Assembly (NCBI GenBank): GCA_944385055.1 | Contig: CALWVT010000001.1 | Span: forward strand, 1-64,000 | Direction: 5' to 3' | From: an uncultured Clostridia bacterium | GTDB lineage: Bacteria > Bacillota > Clostridia > Oscillospirales > Acutalibacteraceae | Length of the DNA: 64,000 bases | Shown here: positions 8,781-18,699 of the stretch, one piece after another | Position numbering within the stretch: position 1 is the first letter of the stretch | Layout: each line of letters begins with the position of its first letter | Translations under genes and position numbers: made by a program | Notes under the pieces: model-generated | Told to the model about the DNA's origin: nothing | Seen by the model: only the letters and a program-made list of their open reading frames with translations | Database searches by the model: none

Positions 8781-11360
8781 TTGGCACAAACAAATACACG
8801 AAAACGGCAGCCGGCGAAAAAGGCCGCATCGGCCTCCCGCGCGGCGCCGAAAAAGAAGGCATCGCCTTCTGCCAAGACGCAGAAGAGCCGCTATGCCGCA
8901 AAACCCAAAAAGGCGCCCGCTTCCCGGAAAACGGCCGCGCAGGCGGAAAAGGAGCGCAAAGCGGCCCGCCGCCGGCGCAACCAGCGCGGGGCGGTGGTGC
9001 TGTTCGCCCTTTCCATTTTCCTGTTTTTCCTGTCCGTGATGCCGGGCGTCCACGCGTGGAACGCGATGTATGGCGCGCTGCACGGTTTATTTGGCATGTG
9101 GGCGGTGCTGTGGGCGGTGCTGCTGTGCTACGTTTCCATCGTGACGGCGTTCGTCGAGCGTGAGGACGCGCACCTCGGCGCCAAGGTCCTATTGTCCGCA
9201 TTGTCGATTATCGCGCTGTGCGGCGTGACGTTTGCGGTCACGTGCACGCCCGAAACGGTTTCGCTCGCGGGCATGCGGGAAAGCCTCTCGGCCCTTTACC
9301 TTTCGAGCCGCGCAGGCGGCGGCGCCGGGCTTTTCGGCGGCCTTCTGGGCGTGCCGTGCGTGGCGCTGTTCGGCAGGGCCGGCGCGTGCATCGTTTTGCT
9401 TTTGCTTCTGTTTGTGCTGCTGATGCTTTTGACCGGCACGACGCTTGTGCGGCTGTGGCGGGGCGTGCAGCGCCCGGCAAAGGCCGTCGGCCGCGCCGTC
9501 TCCGCCCGCCGGGAACAGCGCGTGCAGCCGGCCCCGCAGGCCGCGGAAACGGACCCGCTTTCCCACAGCGCCATCGATATCCCCTTAGAGGAGACGCCCG
9601 CCCCCGCGCCGCGCCGCCGCCCGAACGAAAAGCTGCGCCGCCTGGAGAAGGCCCTCGACATCGAGGTGCCCCCGCGCGACACCGCCGTGCCGCCGCCTTC
9701 CGCCGTGGTCGAAAAGAAGGCCGCCCCGCCGCCTGCGCCGCCGGTGCAGGAAGCGCCGCCCGCCGCTGCGGAAAGTGCGCCCGCCGCGGCCCCCGTTTCG
9801 GAGCCGGAGCCGGCCGCCGCCTCGCTGTGGAAGGAGCCGGAGGACACGGACGCACCCCGCCGGCCGCCCCTCGAAATGCTTTCGCCGGACCCTGAAGAGG
9901 ACCTCTCCCGCCAGGCGGAGGAGCAGCAGCAAAACAGCCAGAAACTCGAGGAAGTGCTCTCGAGCTTCGGCGTCAAGGCAACGGTCGTCCACGCAAGCCG
10001 CGGCCCGGCCGTCACGCGCTACGAGTTAAAGCCCGCTTCCGGCGTCAAGATCAGCAAGATCACAAACCTCGCGGATGATATCGCCTTAAACCTCGAGGCT
10101 TCCGGCGTGCGCATCGAAGCGCCCATCCCCGGCAAGGCCGCCGTCGGCATCGAGGTGCCAAACCGTCAGCGCAGCATCGTGCGCATGCGCGGCCTCGTCG
10201 AGTCGAAGGCGTTTACCTCGGCAAAGAGCCCGCTGACCGTGTGCCTTGGCCGCGATATCGCCGGCGCGCCGAAGGTCGCCGACCTCGCGAAGATGCCCCA
10301 TCTTTTGATTGCCGGCACGACCGGTTCGGGCAAATCCGTGTGTTTAAACTCGTTTATCATCAGCCTTTTATATAAGGCAAAACCCGATGAGGTTAAATTC
10401 CTGATGATCGACCCGAAGGTCGTCGAGCTTTCGGTCTATAACGGCATCCCGCAGCTGTTGGTGCCCGTTGTCACGGACCCGCGCAAGGCCGCGGGGGCCC
10501 TGGGCTGGGCCGTCACCGAGATGGGCAAGCGCTATAAGCTCTTCGCCGAGTTTAATGTGCGCGACATCAAGGGCTATACGGAATATGCCGAGCAGCACCA
10601 TTACACGACCGCCGACGGCCAGCCGATGGAGCCCATGCCGAAGATCGTAATCTTCATCGAAGAGCTCGCCGATTTGATGATGGCCGCGCCCAGCGAAGTC
10701 GAAGACAGCATCTGCCGCTTAGCACAGATGGCGCGCGCGGCCGGGATGCACCTCGTCATCGCGACGCAGCGCCCGAGCGTCGACGTCGTAACGGGTTTGA
10801 TTAAGGCGAATATCCCCAGCCGCATCGCGCTGTCCGTCTCCTCCCAGGTCGACAGCCGCACGATTCTCGACACGGCCGGCGCCGAAAAGCTTCTCGGCAA
10901 CGGCGACATGCTCTATTCGCCGGTCGGCATCCAGAAGCCGCTGCGCATCCAGGGAGCGTTCGTCAGCGACGCGGAGATCGAGAGCATCGTTTCCTATATT
11001 AAGCGCGGCCAGGAGCCGGGCTACGACGAGGGCATCGCCGAAGAGATCGAAAAGCGCGCCGTCGAGGAGAAAAAGGAATCCTCCGCCGAGGAATCCGACT
11101 TGGACCCGATGCTCGACGAGGCCATCAAATGCGTCGTCGAGGCCGGCCAGGCGAGCACGTCGCTTCTGCAGCGGCGCCTGCGCTTAGGGTATGCGCGCGC
11201 CGGCCGCATCGTCGACCAGATGGAGCAGCTCGGTATCGTCGGCCCCCACGAGGGCAGCAAGCCCCGCCAGGTGCTTTTGACGTACCAGCAGTGGCTCGAA
11301 CGCAGCATGAATGCGCACGCCCCCGCGCCGAAAGAGGGGGAAGAGAACAAAGCGGGCTAA
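8781..11360 (+). CDS. ftsK: DNA translocase FtsK/SpoIIIE
   Basis: Predicted 859-residue septal DNA pump that moves chromosome ends through the closing division or sporulation septum. Order of parts: a Lys/Arg-rich N-terminal tail (1-68), four membrane helices (about 70-230), a Pro/Ala-rich linker, and the RecA-like motor with Walker A GTTGSGKS near residue 512 and Walker [14 protein letters not shown]-terminal winged-helix gamma domain (about 775-850) reads chromosome polarity sequences. I chose the TTG at 8781 because AAAGGAGA lies 7 nt upstream. An in-frame TTG at 8745 has no site. It follows tepA, as in Bacillus, and is probably co-transcribed with it and with the DUF3006 gene. Confidence 0.95.
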   Translation: MAQTNTRKRQPAKKAASASRAAPKKKASPSAKTQKSRYAAKPKKAPASRKTAAQAEKERKAARRRRNQRGAVVLFALSIFLFFLSVMPGVHAWNAMYGALHGLFGMWAVLWAVLLCYVSIVTAFVEREDAHLGAKVLLSALSIIALCGVTFAVTCTPETVSLAGMRESLSALYLSSRAGGGAGLFGGLLGVPCVALFGRAGACIVLLLLLFVLLMLLTGTTLVRLWRGVQRPAKAVGRAVSARREQRVQPAPQAAETDPLSHSAIDIPLEETPAPAPRRRPNEKLRRLEKALDIEVPPRDTAVPPPSAVVEKKAAPPPAPPVQEAPPAAAESAPAAAPVSEPEPAAASLWKEPEDTDAPRRPPLEMLSPDPEEDLSRQAEEQQQNSQKLEEVLSSFGVKATVVHASRGPAVTRYELKPASGVKISKITNLADDIALNLEASGVRIEAPIPGKAAVGIEVPNRQRSIVRMRGLVESKAFTSAKSPLTVCLGRDIAGAPKVADLAKMPHLLIAGTTGSGKSVCLNSFIISLLYKAKPDEVKFLMIDPKVVELSVYNGIPQLLVPVVTDPRKAAGALGWAVTEMGKRYKLFAEFNVRDIKGYTEYAEQHHYTTADGQPMEPMPKIVIFIEELADLMMAAPSEVEDSICRLAQMARAAGMHLVIATQRPSVDVVTGLIKANIPSRIALSVSSQVDSRTILDTAGAEKLLGNGDMLYSPVGIQKPLRIQGAFVSDAEIESIVSYIKRGQEPGYDEGIAEEIEKRAVEEKKESSAEESDLDPMLDEAIKCVVEAGQASTSLLQRRLRLGYARAGRIVDQMEQLGIVGPHEGSKPRQVLLTYQQWLERSMNAHAPAPKEGEENKAG

Positions 11361-11387
11361 CCGCCCAAACAAAGGAGCGTTTTACTT

Positions 11388-11573
11388 ATGAGAAAAGTGA
11401 CCATCCACCGCTTTGAAGGCGTTTACGCGATTTGCAAGGACGCCGACGGCCGGCTCTTTGCCGTCGAGACGCGCGAGCTGCCCAAGGGCACGAAGGCCGG
11501 GGCCGTCCTGGTCATCGACGACGATGCGGGCACGCTTTCCGTCGAGGAGCCCCCGCGCCGCGGCCGGAAATAA
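11388..11573 (+). CDS. DUF3006 family small protein
   Basis: Predicted 61-residue protein matching the DUF3006 pattern: an N-terminal beta-strand segment HRFEGVYAICKDADG, then RELPKGTKAGAVLVIDDDAG. Family members are small and of unknown role, often next to cell-envelope or competence genes. It starts 27 nt after ftsK with GGAG upstream and ends just before a strong terminator, so it is the last gene of the tepA-ftsK unit. Confidence 0.75.
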   Translation: MRKVTIHRFEGVYAICKDADGRLFAVETRELPKGTKAGAVLVIDDDAGTLSVEEPPRRGRK

Positions 11574-11586
11574 GAAGCGAAAAAAG

Positions 11587-11630
11587 AACAGGCGGCATGC
11601 CCCGTTTGGAAGGCATGCCGCCTGTTTTCT
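11587..11630. terminator. Bidirectional terminator after the ftsK unit
   Basis: A perfect 15-bp stem, AACAGGCGGCATGCC with GGCATGCCGCCTGTT, with T runs on both strands. It serves the rightward ftsK unit and the leftward SEDS gene. Confidence 0.92.
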
Positions 11631-11649
11631 GTTTGTCAAAACTGTCCGC

Positions 11650-12825
11650 TCACAGCGGTGCGCTCGATAAAAACAAGTGCGTTTCCCGCCGGCCGGTGCG
11701 GTGGATCGAAACGCTCTGCACGAGCCCGACGCCGAGGTATAAGCACGCCGAGGACGACCCGCCCGCGCTGAAAAACGGCAGCGTGATGCCCAGAACCGGC
11801 AGCAGGTTTAAACACATCCCCAGGTTAAACAGCGTCTGCGCGAACAAAAGCCCAAAGTAGCCAAAGCAGATGCTCCGCCCGAGCATGTCCGGCGAACGGC
11901 GGCCGATGTGCAGGCACGTAAACATCAACAGCGCCAGCAGCAAAAGCACCGCCGCGCAGCCCAGAAACCCGAGCTGCTCGCCGACGGCCGAAAAGATGAA
12001 GTCGCTCTGCTGGACCGGCACCGCGCTCGAGTTGACGCGCGGCGACGTGAACAGCCCGCGCCCGGTCAGCTGCCCGCTGCCGATGCTCATGCGGCCGGCC
12101 AGCTGCTGCAGTCCCGCGTCGAGCGGGTCCTGTTCCGGGTGGCGGAAAATCAGGATGCGCTCTTTCTGGTAATCTTTGAGCACGAAATTCCACAGAATCG
12201 GCACCGCCGCCACGATTGCCGCGAATAGGATCAGAAAGTAGCGCAGCTTGACCCCCGCGCCGAACGCCATGAACAGGAACATGCATAAAAAGATGATGGC
12301 CGCGCCGTCGTCGCCCTGCGCGTGCGTCAAAAGCACCGGCACGCCGGCGTGGACGAGCAAGAGCACCACATGCAGGGGGCGGTCCAGAAGCTCCCGCTCC
12401 TCGAGCGCCTGCAGGTGGACGCCGAACGTGATTAGAAACCCGATCTTCGCGAGTTCCGCCGGCTGGAACGTCAGCCCGCCGGGGAGGTTGATCCACGCGC
12501 GCGCGTTTACGCCGCCGGACCCCTCCACCGTCACGCCGTTTACAAACGTCAGCACGATCAAAAGCAGGCAGAACGCGGCCACAAAGTACCAGAAGTTCCC
12601 GAGCGTCCGGTAATCCAGGAAGGTCAGCAGGAAAGCCCCCAAAAGCCCCGCGCACACGGCCAGAAGCTGAATCGTAAAATAGCTGTACGTGCGCCCTTCG
12701 GGCGTCGGGATGGTCCGGATCATGAGCAGCGCATACGCGGAAATCACAAGTGTCAGAATCCAAAGCGCTTTGTTTGTGCGGCGCAGATAATCGCCCGCAC
12801 GTGCGCCAAATCTTGGCAAAGGCAT
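11650..12825 (-). CDS. SEDS family peptidoglycan glycosyltransferase (RodA/FtsW/SpoVE)
   Basis: Predicted 391-residue membrane protein with about ten helices. SEDS proteins polymerise lipid II glycan strands together with a class B penicillin-binding protein. Family features are the TFQPAELAKIGF loop, the acidic QGDDGAA motif where RodA usually has QPDLGTA (the Asp is kept), and a C-terminal NLLPVLGITLPFFSAGGSS motif. RodA, FtsW and SpoVE cannot be told apart safely here; RodA-like is my best guess. The ATG at 12825 follows AAAGGAG. A TATAAT-like -10 lies at 12864-12869 with a poor -35. Confidence 0.88.
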   Translation of the reverse strand: MPLPRFGARAGDYLRRTNKALWILTLVISAYALLMIRTIPTPEGRTYSYFTIQLLAVCAGLLGAFLLTFLDYRTLGNFWYFVAAFCLLLIVLTFVNGVTVEGSGGVNARAWINLPGGLTFQPAELAKIGFLITFGVHLQALEERELLDRPLHVVLLLVHAGVPVLLTHAQGDDGAAIIFLCMFLFMAFGAGVKLRYFLILFAAIVAAVPILWNFVLKDYQKERILIFRHPEQDPLDAGLQQLAGRMSIGSGQLTGRGLFTSPRVNSSAVPVQQSDFIFSAVGEQLGFLGCAAVLLLLALLMFTCLHIGRRSPDMLGRSICFGYFGLLFAQTLFNLGMCLNLLPVLGITLPFFSAGGSSSACLYLGVGLVQSVSIHRTGRRETHLFLSSAPL

Positions 12826-12872
12826 ACGCTCCTTTCTGTTTGCAGGATTTTGCGATCGCTCCCATTATAACA

Positions 12873-12907
12873 GAACCGGCCCCGGAAAAAAAGACCGGGG
12901 CCGGTTC
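12873..12907 (-). terminator. Hairpin after the CoA-transferase gene
   Basis: A 13-bp perfect inverted repeat, GAACCGGCCCCGG with CCGGGGCCGGTTC. It lies about 45 bp past the CoA-transferase stop and abuts the -10 box of the SEDS gene. The downstream T run is weak. Confidence 0.6.
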
Positions 12908-12954
12908 GTTTACAGATTCTTTCCTTTTGCAGCGCCTTGCAGCGCCGGTTTATG

Positions 12955-14307
12955 TTAGCGCTTGTTGCTCTGGCGCCAGATGCCCTGCTTCTCGGCCGCG
13001 GCGATCAGTTCCTCGCGGCAGTCCGGGTGCGCGATGCTGATGAGCTTTTCGGCGCGCTCCCACAGCGACGCCCCCTTGAGGTTCACCATGCCGTATTCCG
13101 TCACGACGTACTGGACGTTCGCGCGCGTATCGGTCACGGTCGAGCCCGGATGCAGCACCGGCAGGATGCGCGATTCCGTCTTGCCGGTCTTCTTGTTTTT
13201 AAACGAGGAGGAGCAGCAGATGAAGCTCTTGCCGCCTTCGGACAGGTACGCGCCCATCACGAAGTCGAGCTGGCCGCCCGCGCCCGTAATCTGGCGCGTG
13301 CCGTTCGATTCGGCGTTGATCTGGCCGTAGAGGTCGAGGTTGACGACGTTGTTAATCGAGATCATGTTCGGGATCGAGGAAATCACGCGCACATCGTTGA
13401 CGTATCCGACCGACGCGGACATGCAGGCGGGGTTGTTGTCAAGGTAATCGTACAGTTTCTGCGAACCTTCCGCAAAGGCGTACACCTGGCGGCCCGTGTC
13501 AATCGGCTTTCTCGCGCACGTGATCTTGCCCTTTTCGGCCATGTCGACGAACGCGTCGACGTACATCTCCGTGTGGACGGCCAGATCCTTTAAGTCGGAG
13601 TCGGCGATCAGAGAGCCCACGGCGTTCGGCATGCCGCCGATGCCCAGCTGCAGGCACGCGCCGTCCGGGATCTGCGCGACGATCTGGCGCGCGACGGCCT
13701 TGTCGATTTCCGTCGCCGGCGCGGGGGCGGGCATGCAGCGCATCTTCGGTTCCTTCATTTCCACAATCTCGTCGACGTTCGAAATGTGGATGCCCACGTT
13801 CGAGCCGCCAAGGCAGCGCGGCATCGCCGCGTTCACTTCCACGATGATGTGTTTCGCGCGCGCGCACATCGCGGCCATGCCGGTCGCGGACGGGCCAAAG
13901 TTAAAGTAGCCATGTTCATCCATCGGCGCGACCTCAAACATCGCCACGTCGATCGGGTCCATGTTGTCCGTGTAATAGCGCGGCACTTCCGAGAAGCGGA
14001 TCGGCACGTACGTCACCATCGTCGGGTCGGGTGCATGGCGCTCAAAGCCCGACATGTGCCAGGAGAACCACGAGAAGTGCTTGCCCGCGTCCGGCACCTG
14101 GAAGATTGCAGGCATCTCCAAAAGGATGCCGCCGCGCACCTTTACGTCCGTGAGCTCTTCCGCACGCGCCGCCAGCGCGATGTCCAGGTCGTGCACCGTC
14201 GAAGCGGCCCAGCCGTAATCCACCCAGTCCCCGGAATGGATGGCCTTTACGGCCTGTTCGGGAGTTGTCAGTTTTTGCGCGTACTCTGCCTGTAGCGTGT
14301 TGTTCAT
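12955..14307 (-). CDS. but: Butyryl-CoA:acetate CoA-transferase-like protein
   Basis: Predicted 450-residue member of the acetyl-CoA hydrolase/transferase family that includes butyryl-CoA:acetate and 4-hydroxybutyrate CoA-transferases. Visible motifs are the CoA-site loop [12 protein letters not shown] at 221-232 and HTEMYVDAF at 245-253, where Glu247 should form the glutamyl-CoA thioester. The C-terminal [19 protein letters not shown] is typical of butyrate producers. The likely role is the last step of butyrate formation. The ATG at 14307 follows AGGTGGG; the frame is open to 14676 but the extension is Lys-rich and lacks a site. It has its own promoter (14401-14429). Confidence 0.8.
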   Translation of the reverse strand: MNNTLQAEYAQKLTTPEQAVKAIHSGDWVDYGWAASTVHDLDIALAARAEELTDVKVRGGILLEMPAIFQVPDAGKHFSWFSWHMSGFERHAPDPTMVTYVPIRFSEVPRYYTDNMDPIDVAMFEVAPMDEHGYFNFGPSATGMAAMCARAKHIIVEVNAAMPRCLGGSNVGIHISNVDEIVEMKEPKMRCMPAPAPATEIDKAVARQIVAQIPDGACLQLGIGGMPNAVGSLIADSDLKDLAVHTEMYVDAFVDMAEKGKITCARKPIDTGRQVYAFAEGSQKLYDYLDNNPACMSASVGYVNDVRVISSIPNMISINNVVNLDLYGQINAESNGTRQITGAGGQLDFVMGAYLSEGGKSFICCSSSFKNKKTGKTESRILPVLHPGSTVTDTRANVQYVVTEYGMVNLKGASLWERAEKLISIAHPDCREELIAAAEKQGIWRQSNKR

Positions 14308-14400
14308 CGTATTTACCCACCTTTTCTTTGCTGTTTGGAAGGCCCGCTTCAAAGACGGGGCCATTAAAAAAAGGAAAAAATTTTGAAATCTTCTGTTTCG

Positions 14401-14429
14401 ATTATAGCATTCTTTCCGGGCCTGGGCAA
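14401..14429 (-). promoter_or_regulatory. Promoter of the CoA-transferase gene
   Basis: On the minus strand TTGCCC, a 17-bp spacer and a perfect TATAAT, 93 bp upstream of the start codon. Confidence 0.7.
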
Positions 14430-14603
14430 GCGTCTGCATGTGGGAAAACGAAATTTTTACAAGAAATGCCGCCAGAATTCCCATTTTTGCGCATGAATTT
14501 GCGGGGGATCCGCCAAAGTTCGGCACAAATCCTGGCAAAAAGCCAGAAAACTTCACCAAGCTGTGGTACAATAAAAAGACAGACCGGGAAGGGAGGCCTT
14601 TCG

Positions 14604-15611
14604 ATGGACGGAAAAGAATACGGGAAACTGCGGCTTTTGGCCGTTTTGCGGCTGCTTTTGGAGGAATCGGACGCACAGCACCCGCTGAGCATGGCCGCGT
14701 TCTGCGAACGGCTCGCGCGCGCGGGCATCCCGGCGCAGCGCAAGGCCGTCGGCCGCGACCTGCGGGCGCTCGTACTTTCGGGGGTGCCGCTCCGGCATGC
14801 CCGCAAACCCGAAAACGGCTACTTTCTGGAGCCGCGCCCGTTTACCCCCGCCGAAGTGCGCCTGCTGCTCGACGCCGCCGCGCACGCCCCGTTTTTGACG
14901 AGGGAAAAGACCCAAATGGTAATCGAAAAGCTGCTGGGGCTATTAAGCCGCCCGCAGGCCGGCCTTTTGCGCGGGCAGGTGACGCCGGGGGGCCTGAAAT
15001 TCCAAAACGAAGAGGTCCTGCACTCCATCGAGGTGCTCCAGCAGGCCATCAGCGAGAAAAAGCGCGTCGCGTTTTTCTATCATCACCAGGTCATCCAAAA
15101 CGGCAAGCCCGCGCTCGACGCGGGGCGCGCCTTCCGCTTGAGCCCGTACGCGCTTTTGTGGAACAACGACCGCTATTACCTGGCCGGCAATTACGACAAG
15201 TACGATTCCGTCAGCAGCTACCGCCTCGACCGCATGCGCCAGGTGCGCCTGCTGCCCGTGCCCGCGCGGCCGTTCGAGGAGGTCACGCCGTACCGCGGCC
15301 GTTTCGACGCGGCGGATTACCTGCAGCGCACGTTTTCGCTGTTTTCCGGCGCGCCCGAACAGCTTCTGCTGCGCTGCAACGCGGACCTGCTCGACGTGCT
15401 GACGGACCGCTTCGGCGAGGCGCTGCAGTTTTTGGAGCAGGAGCCGTCCGGCCAGTTCACCGCCCACGTCGAGGTCACCGTCAGCGAGGGGCTTTACGAA
15501 TGGCTTTTGCAGTACGGCGCGCGGCTGTGCGTCGTGGCGCCTACATACGTGCGCGAAGAAATGCGCCGGCGCATTTCCCGGATGGGCGCCTTATACGGTG
15601 GGACTTCTTAA
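14604..15611 (+). CDS. WYL domain transcriptional regulator
   Basis: Predicted 335-residue regulator. Residues 1-70 form a DeoR-type winged helix ([11 protein letters not shown]). The WYL domain follows at about 160-240, with [19 protein letters not shown] and [14 protein letters not shown], and a WCX-like C-terminal extension ends the protein. WYL domains bind small ligands or nucleic acids and often control stress or defence genes, but no target is evident here. The ATG at 14604 is preceded by GGGAGG. Upstream is an extended -10, TGTGGTACAAT (14563-14572 region). It is divergent from the CoA-transferase gene, which may be a target (inference). Confidence 0.88.
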   Translation: MDGKEYGKLRLLAVLRLLLEESDAQHPLSMAAFCERLARAGIPAQRKAVGRDLRALVLSGVPLRHARKPENGYFLEPRPFTPAEVRLLLDAAAHAPFLTREKTQMVIEKLLGLLSRPQAGLLRGQVTPGGLKFQNEEVLHSIEVLQQAISEKKRVAFFYHHQVIQNGKPALDAGRAFRLSPYALLWNNDRYYLAGNYDKYDSVSSYRLDRMRQVRLLPVPARPFEEVTPYRGRFDAADYLQRTFSLFSGAPEQLLLRCNADLLDVLTDRFGEALQFLEQEPSGQFTAHVEVTVSEGLYEWLLQYGARLCVVAPTYVREEMRRRISRMGALYGGTS

Positions 15612-15703
15612 AAATCTTTCGGATGGCTTTTAGGAACATGATTGAAAATGATTTTTAGGAAATAGGAAAGAAATAGGGAAGCGCAGCGGTAGAAAATAAA
15701 GGG

Positions 15704-15737
15704 AAAAGGAAAAGGGAGGGGCCGTTCCCCTCCCTTT
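15704..15737 (-). terminator. Terminator of mntP
   Basis: On the minus strand AAAGGGAGGGG pairs with CCCCTCCCTTT across a 5-nt loop and is followed by TTTTCC. It starts within 10 bp of the mntP stop. Confidence 0.75.
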
Positions 15738-15741
15738 ACGT

Positions 15742-16323
15742 TTATGAAAACCACATATGTTCCACGAAGATCTTGACGCCGATCGCAATCAATACGATGC
15801 CGCCGACCACCTGCGCGCGCGTGCGCAGAAGCTCGCCGAATTTGCGCCCGAGGTAGACGCCGAAAAAGCACAGCACCAGCGTCACAAGGCCGATTTCGCC
15901 GACGCTTAGAAGCATCCGCGCCACGGTGTCCGCGCCCACCGCGCTCGGCAGCAGGACCCCCGTCGCCAGCGCATCAATGCTCGTTGCGACGGCCAGCGTC
16001 AGCACGCGCCGCCACGGGACATCCTCCTGCAGCGTCTCGTCGCCGTCGTCCCGCTTGCGCGCCTCCCGCAGCATCTGGATGCCCAGAAACCCGAGCAGAA
16101 TCAGCGCAATCCAGTGGTCCACCGAGCTGATGATCGCCTCGCCCGCCTTGCCGACGAGCCAGCCGATAAACGGCATCAGGCTCTGGAAGACGCCAAACGA
16201 CACCGCGAGCTTTAATGCGAACGCAGGTTTTACCCGCCGCGCCGCCGCACCGTTTGCCACCGATACCGCGAATGCGTCCATCGCAAGCCCCACGGCGATG
16301 CCCAATAATGAAAGATGATCCAT
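15742..16323 (-). CDS. mntP: Putative manganese efflux pump MntP
   Basis: Predicted 193-residue, six-helix inner-membrane protein of the MntP family, which exports Mn2+. The two conserved acidic motifs are present: GLAMDAFAVSVANG near residue 15 and ATSIDALATGV in the second half. I prefer the ATG at 16323, 7 nt after GAGGGGA; the ATG two codons earlier sits too close to that site. I did not recognise a yybP-ykoY manganese riboswitch in the short leader, so its regulation is open. Confidence 0.9.
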   Translation of the reverse strand: MDHLSLLGIAVGLAMDAFAVSVANGAAARRVKPAFALKLAVSFGVFQSLMPFIGWLVGKAGEAIISSVDHWIALILLGFLGIQMLREARKRDDGDETLQEDVPWRRVLTLAVATSIDALATGVLLPSAVGADTVARMLLSVGEIGLVTLVLCFFGVYLGRKFGELLRTRAQVVGGIVLIAIGVKIFVEHMWFS

Positions 16324-16367
16324 CCGCATTTCCCCTCAAACTTTGTTTTATGAAACTCGTATCTTTT

Positions 16368-16397
16368 ATCGTACCGTATGTAGGGGGGCCGTGTCAA
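16368..16397 (-). promoter_or_regulatory. Promoter of mntP
   Basis: On the minus strand TTGACA, an 18-bp spacer and TACGAT, about 45 bp upstream of the mntP start. Confidence 0.65.
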
Positions 16398-16442
16398 TAC
16401 TTTCCTTCCAAAAGCCCAAAAGCGGCACTTTTCCGCCGCGCC

Positions 16443-16471
16443 TTGCGCACGGAGCGAAAACATGGTACACT
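16443..16471 (+). promoter_or_regulatory. Promoter of the hisH-hisF-regulator-kinase operon
   Basis: TTGCGC, a 17-bp spacer ending in TGG and TACACT. The leader to hisH is about 118 nt, GC-rich, and has no T-box or his leader peptide that I can see. Confidence 0.6.
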
Positions 16472-16594
16472 TTACTTTAAAACAGTACCCCGGTGCAGCG
16501 GCGGCTGCCCGGAAAGGCGGGCGCTTTTGGATTTCCTTTGCCGCATAAGTGAGGAAACGGGAGGCCGCCCGCGGGTAAGGAGGGGACTTTAGAG

Positions 16595-17212
16595 ATGATT
16601 GCGGTCATTGATTATGGGGCGGGCAATTTGCAGAGCGTTCGAAAGGCGCTTTCGTTTATCGGCGCGGATGTGTGCGTCACGAAAGACCCGCAGGTGTTAA
16701 GCCGCGCGCAGGCGGCGGTCCTGCCCGGCGTCGGCGCGTTTGGCGACGCGATAAAGAGCCTGCATGCGTCCGGCATGACCGGCGCAATCTGTGACTTTGT
16801 CCGGGAAGGGAAGCGGCCGTTTTTGGGCATCTGCGTCGGGCTGCAGATGCTGTTTGAGGAAAGCGAGGAGTCGCCCGGCGTGCCGGGGCTCGGCCTGCTG
16901 CCCGGGAAGATTTTAAAAATCCCGCCGCACGAAGGCCTTAAAGTCCCGCATATGGGCTGGAACGACTTGGACCTTTTGACGCACGAGGGCCTTTTTTCGG
17001 GCCTTGCGCCGCATCCATACGTCTATTTTGTCCATTCCTATTATCTGCGCGCGGGGAATCCTTCCGATGTCGCCGCAACGACGGAATACGGCGTCCGGAT
17101 TGACGCGGCGGTCCATCATGGGAAGTTATGGGCCACGCAGTTCCACCCGGAAAAGAGCGGGCGCGTGGGGTTACAGATCTTACGAAATTTTGCCGCCATG
17201 GGGGAGGGGTAA
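16595..17212 (+). CDS. hisH: Imidazole glycerol phosphate synthase, glutamine amidotransferase subunit
   Basis: Predicted 205-residue class I glutaminase that feeds ammonia to HisF in histidine synthesis. The nucleophile is Cys80 in GICVGLQM, the oxyanion segment is LPGVGAFGDA, and the His/Glu pair is in TQFHPEKSG. Length and motifs are normal. It is followed after 3 nt by hisF. No other his gene is in the window, so this is a detached pair. Confidence 0.95.
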   Translation: MIAVIDYGAGNLQSVRKALSFIGADVCVTKDPQVLSRAQAAVLPGVGAFGDAIKSLHASGMTGAICDFVREGKRPFLGICVGLQMLFEESEESPGVPGLGLLPGKILKIPPHEGLKVPHMGWNDLDLLTHEGLFSGLAPHPYVYFVHSYYLRAGNPSDVAATTEYGVRIDAAVHHGKLWATQFHPEKSGRVGLQILRNFAAMGEG

Positions 17213-17215
17213 GCG

Positions 17216-17986
17216 ATGTACGCAAAACGCATCATTCCGTGTTTGGATGTCAACGAAGGCCGCGTCGTCAAGGGGACGAGCTTTGTCAACCTGCGCGACG
17301 CCGGCGACCCGGTCGCATGCGCCGAGGCATACGACGCGCAGCAGGCCGATGAGCTCGTGCTGCTCGATATCACCGCGAGCGCCCAGGCACGCGGCACGCA
17401 GCTTTCCTATGTGCAAAGCGTCGCAGAGCGCATCTTTATCCCGTTTACGGTCGGCGGCGGTATCCGCACGGTGGAGGATTTCACGGTCCTTCTGCGCGCG
17501 GGCGCCGATAAGGTCTCCGTCAATTCGGCGGCCGTGCGCCGGCCGGCGCTCATCGCCGAGGCGGCGGAAAAATTCGGCAGCCAGTGCGTCGTCTGCGCGA
17601 TCGACGCGAAGCGCCGCCCCGGCGGCTGGAGCGTGTATATTGACGGCGGCCGGCGCGACACGGGCCTCGACGCCGTCGAATGGGCGAAGAAAGCCGTCGC
17701 CCTCGGCGCGGGCGAAATCCTCTTGACGAGCATGGACGAAGACGGCGTCAAGCAGGGCTACGACCTCGCCTTAACGGCCGCCGTCAGCGAACGCGTGCCG
17801 GTGCCGGTCATCGCGTCGGGCGGCGCGGGCGCACTCGAACATTTCTACGACGCGTTTACGGCCGGCAAGGCCGATGCCGTGCTCGCGGCGTCGTTATTCC
17901 ATTTCGGGGAAATCACAATCCCGCAGCTCAAAGACTACCTGGCCGCGCGCGGCATCCCTGTCCGCCGCGTGGAGACGGGCGCATGA
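17216..17986 (+). CDS. hisF: Imidazole glycerol phosphate synthase, cyclase subunit
   Basis: Predicted 256-residue (beta/alpha)8 barrel that closes the imidazole ring of IGP and releases AICAR. The catalytic Asp11 (IPCLDV) and the second Asp near 130 (CAIDAK) are both present, with the phosphate-binding loops VGGGIRT and SGGAG. It is a normal-length, apparently functional enzyme rather than a nucleotide-sugar paralogue. Its stop codon overlaps the start of the response regulator (ATGA), which implies translational coupling. Confidence 0.95.
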   Translation: MYAKRIIPCLDVNEGRVVKGTSFVNLRDAGDPVACAEAYDAQQADELVLLDITASAQARGTQLSYVQSVAERIFIPFTVGGGIRTVEDFTVLLRAGADKVSVNSAAVRRPALIAEAAEKFGSQCVVCAIDAKRRPGGWSVYIDGGRRDTGLDAVEWAKKAVALGAGEILLTSMDEDGVKQGYDLALTAAVSERVPVPVIASGGAGALEHFYDAFTAGKADAVLAASLFHFGEITIPQLKDYLAARGIPVRRVETGA

Positions 17987-18699
17987 AAGCCGCCATCTGT
18001 GAAGACGAGCCGGCGCAGGCCGCCGAGACCGCCCGCCTTCTGCAGGAATGGGCCGCCCGGCACGGCGAACCCGCCGCGCTGTCGGTTTTCCCGAGCGCCG
18101 AAGCGCTGCGCTTCCGGTGGGAGGAGGAGCAGGACTGGGACCTTTTGGTCCTCGACATCCAGATGCCCGGCGAAAACGGCATGGACCTCGCGCGCGCCCT
18201 GCGTGCGGGGGGCTTTCGCGGCGCCATCCTGTTTTTGACCGCCGTGCCGGATTTCATGGCGCAGGGCTACGACGTCGAGGCGCTCCATTATTTATTAAAG
18301 CCCGTCGAGCCGGAGAAGCTCTTCGCGTGCTTAGACCGCGCGTGCCGGCGCGCCGGGCGCGCGTATACGCTGCTCGTTTCCGACCCGAAGGGCGCCGCCG
18401 TGCGCATCGACCAGAAAGAGATCCGCTTTTTGCGGGTGCGCGCCCACGAAGTGGAGGTCTCGGCGTCCGGCCTTTCCTTTTTTAACGGCAGCCTGGACGC
18501 GGCCGAAAAGGAATTAGCCTCCGGCGCGTTTGCGCGCTGTCACCGCTCCTGCATTGCGGGGCTGCGCTTTGTCCAGACGCTCGAGCGCGACCGCGTTGTG
18601 TTGGAGGACGGCACGTGCCTGCCGGTCAGCCGCCGGCTATTCCAGTCCGTGCGTGCGGCGTTCGTCGCCTATTATCAGAATGGGGAGGGGCTTTCGTGA
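17983..18699 (+). CDS. LytTR family response regulator (AgrA/VirR type)
   Basis: Predicted 238-residue regulator. The receiver domain (1-120) has the acidic pocket CEDE at 6-9, phosphoacceptor Asp58 in LVLDIQMPG and Lys in LLKPVEP. The LytTR DNA-binding domain (about 135-235) includes [14 protein letters not shown] and [13 protein letters not shown]. It overlaps hisF by 4 nt (ATGA) and the downstream kinase by 4 nt (GTGA), so all four genes form one translationally coupled unit. Targets may be the ABC exporter genes beyond the terminator (inference). Confidence 0.92.
   Translation: MKAAICEDEPAQAAETARLLQEWAARHGEPAALSVFPSAEALRFRWEEEQDWDLLVLDIQMPGENGMDLARALRAGGFRGAILFLTAVPDFMAQGYDVEALHYLLKPVEPEKLFACLDRACRRAGRAYTLLVSDPKGAAVRIDQKEIRFLRVRAHEVEVSASGLSFFNGSLDAAEKELASGAFARCHRSCIAGLRFVQTLERDRVVLEDGTCLPVSRRLFQSVRAAFVAYYQNGEGLS

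Noticed and set aside
14308..14676. N-terminal extension of the CoA-transferase by about 120 residues.
   Set aside because: The extension has no similarity to the family, crosses the promoter at 14401-14429 and lacks a ribosome binding site; the ATG at 14307 has one.
15742..16397. A manganese yybP-ykoY riboswitch before mntP.
   Set aside because: The leader is only about 40 nt from the promoter, too short for that aptamer.
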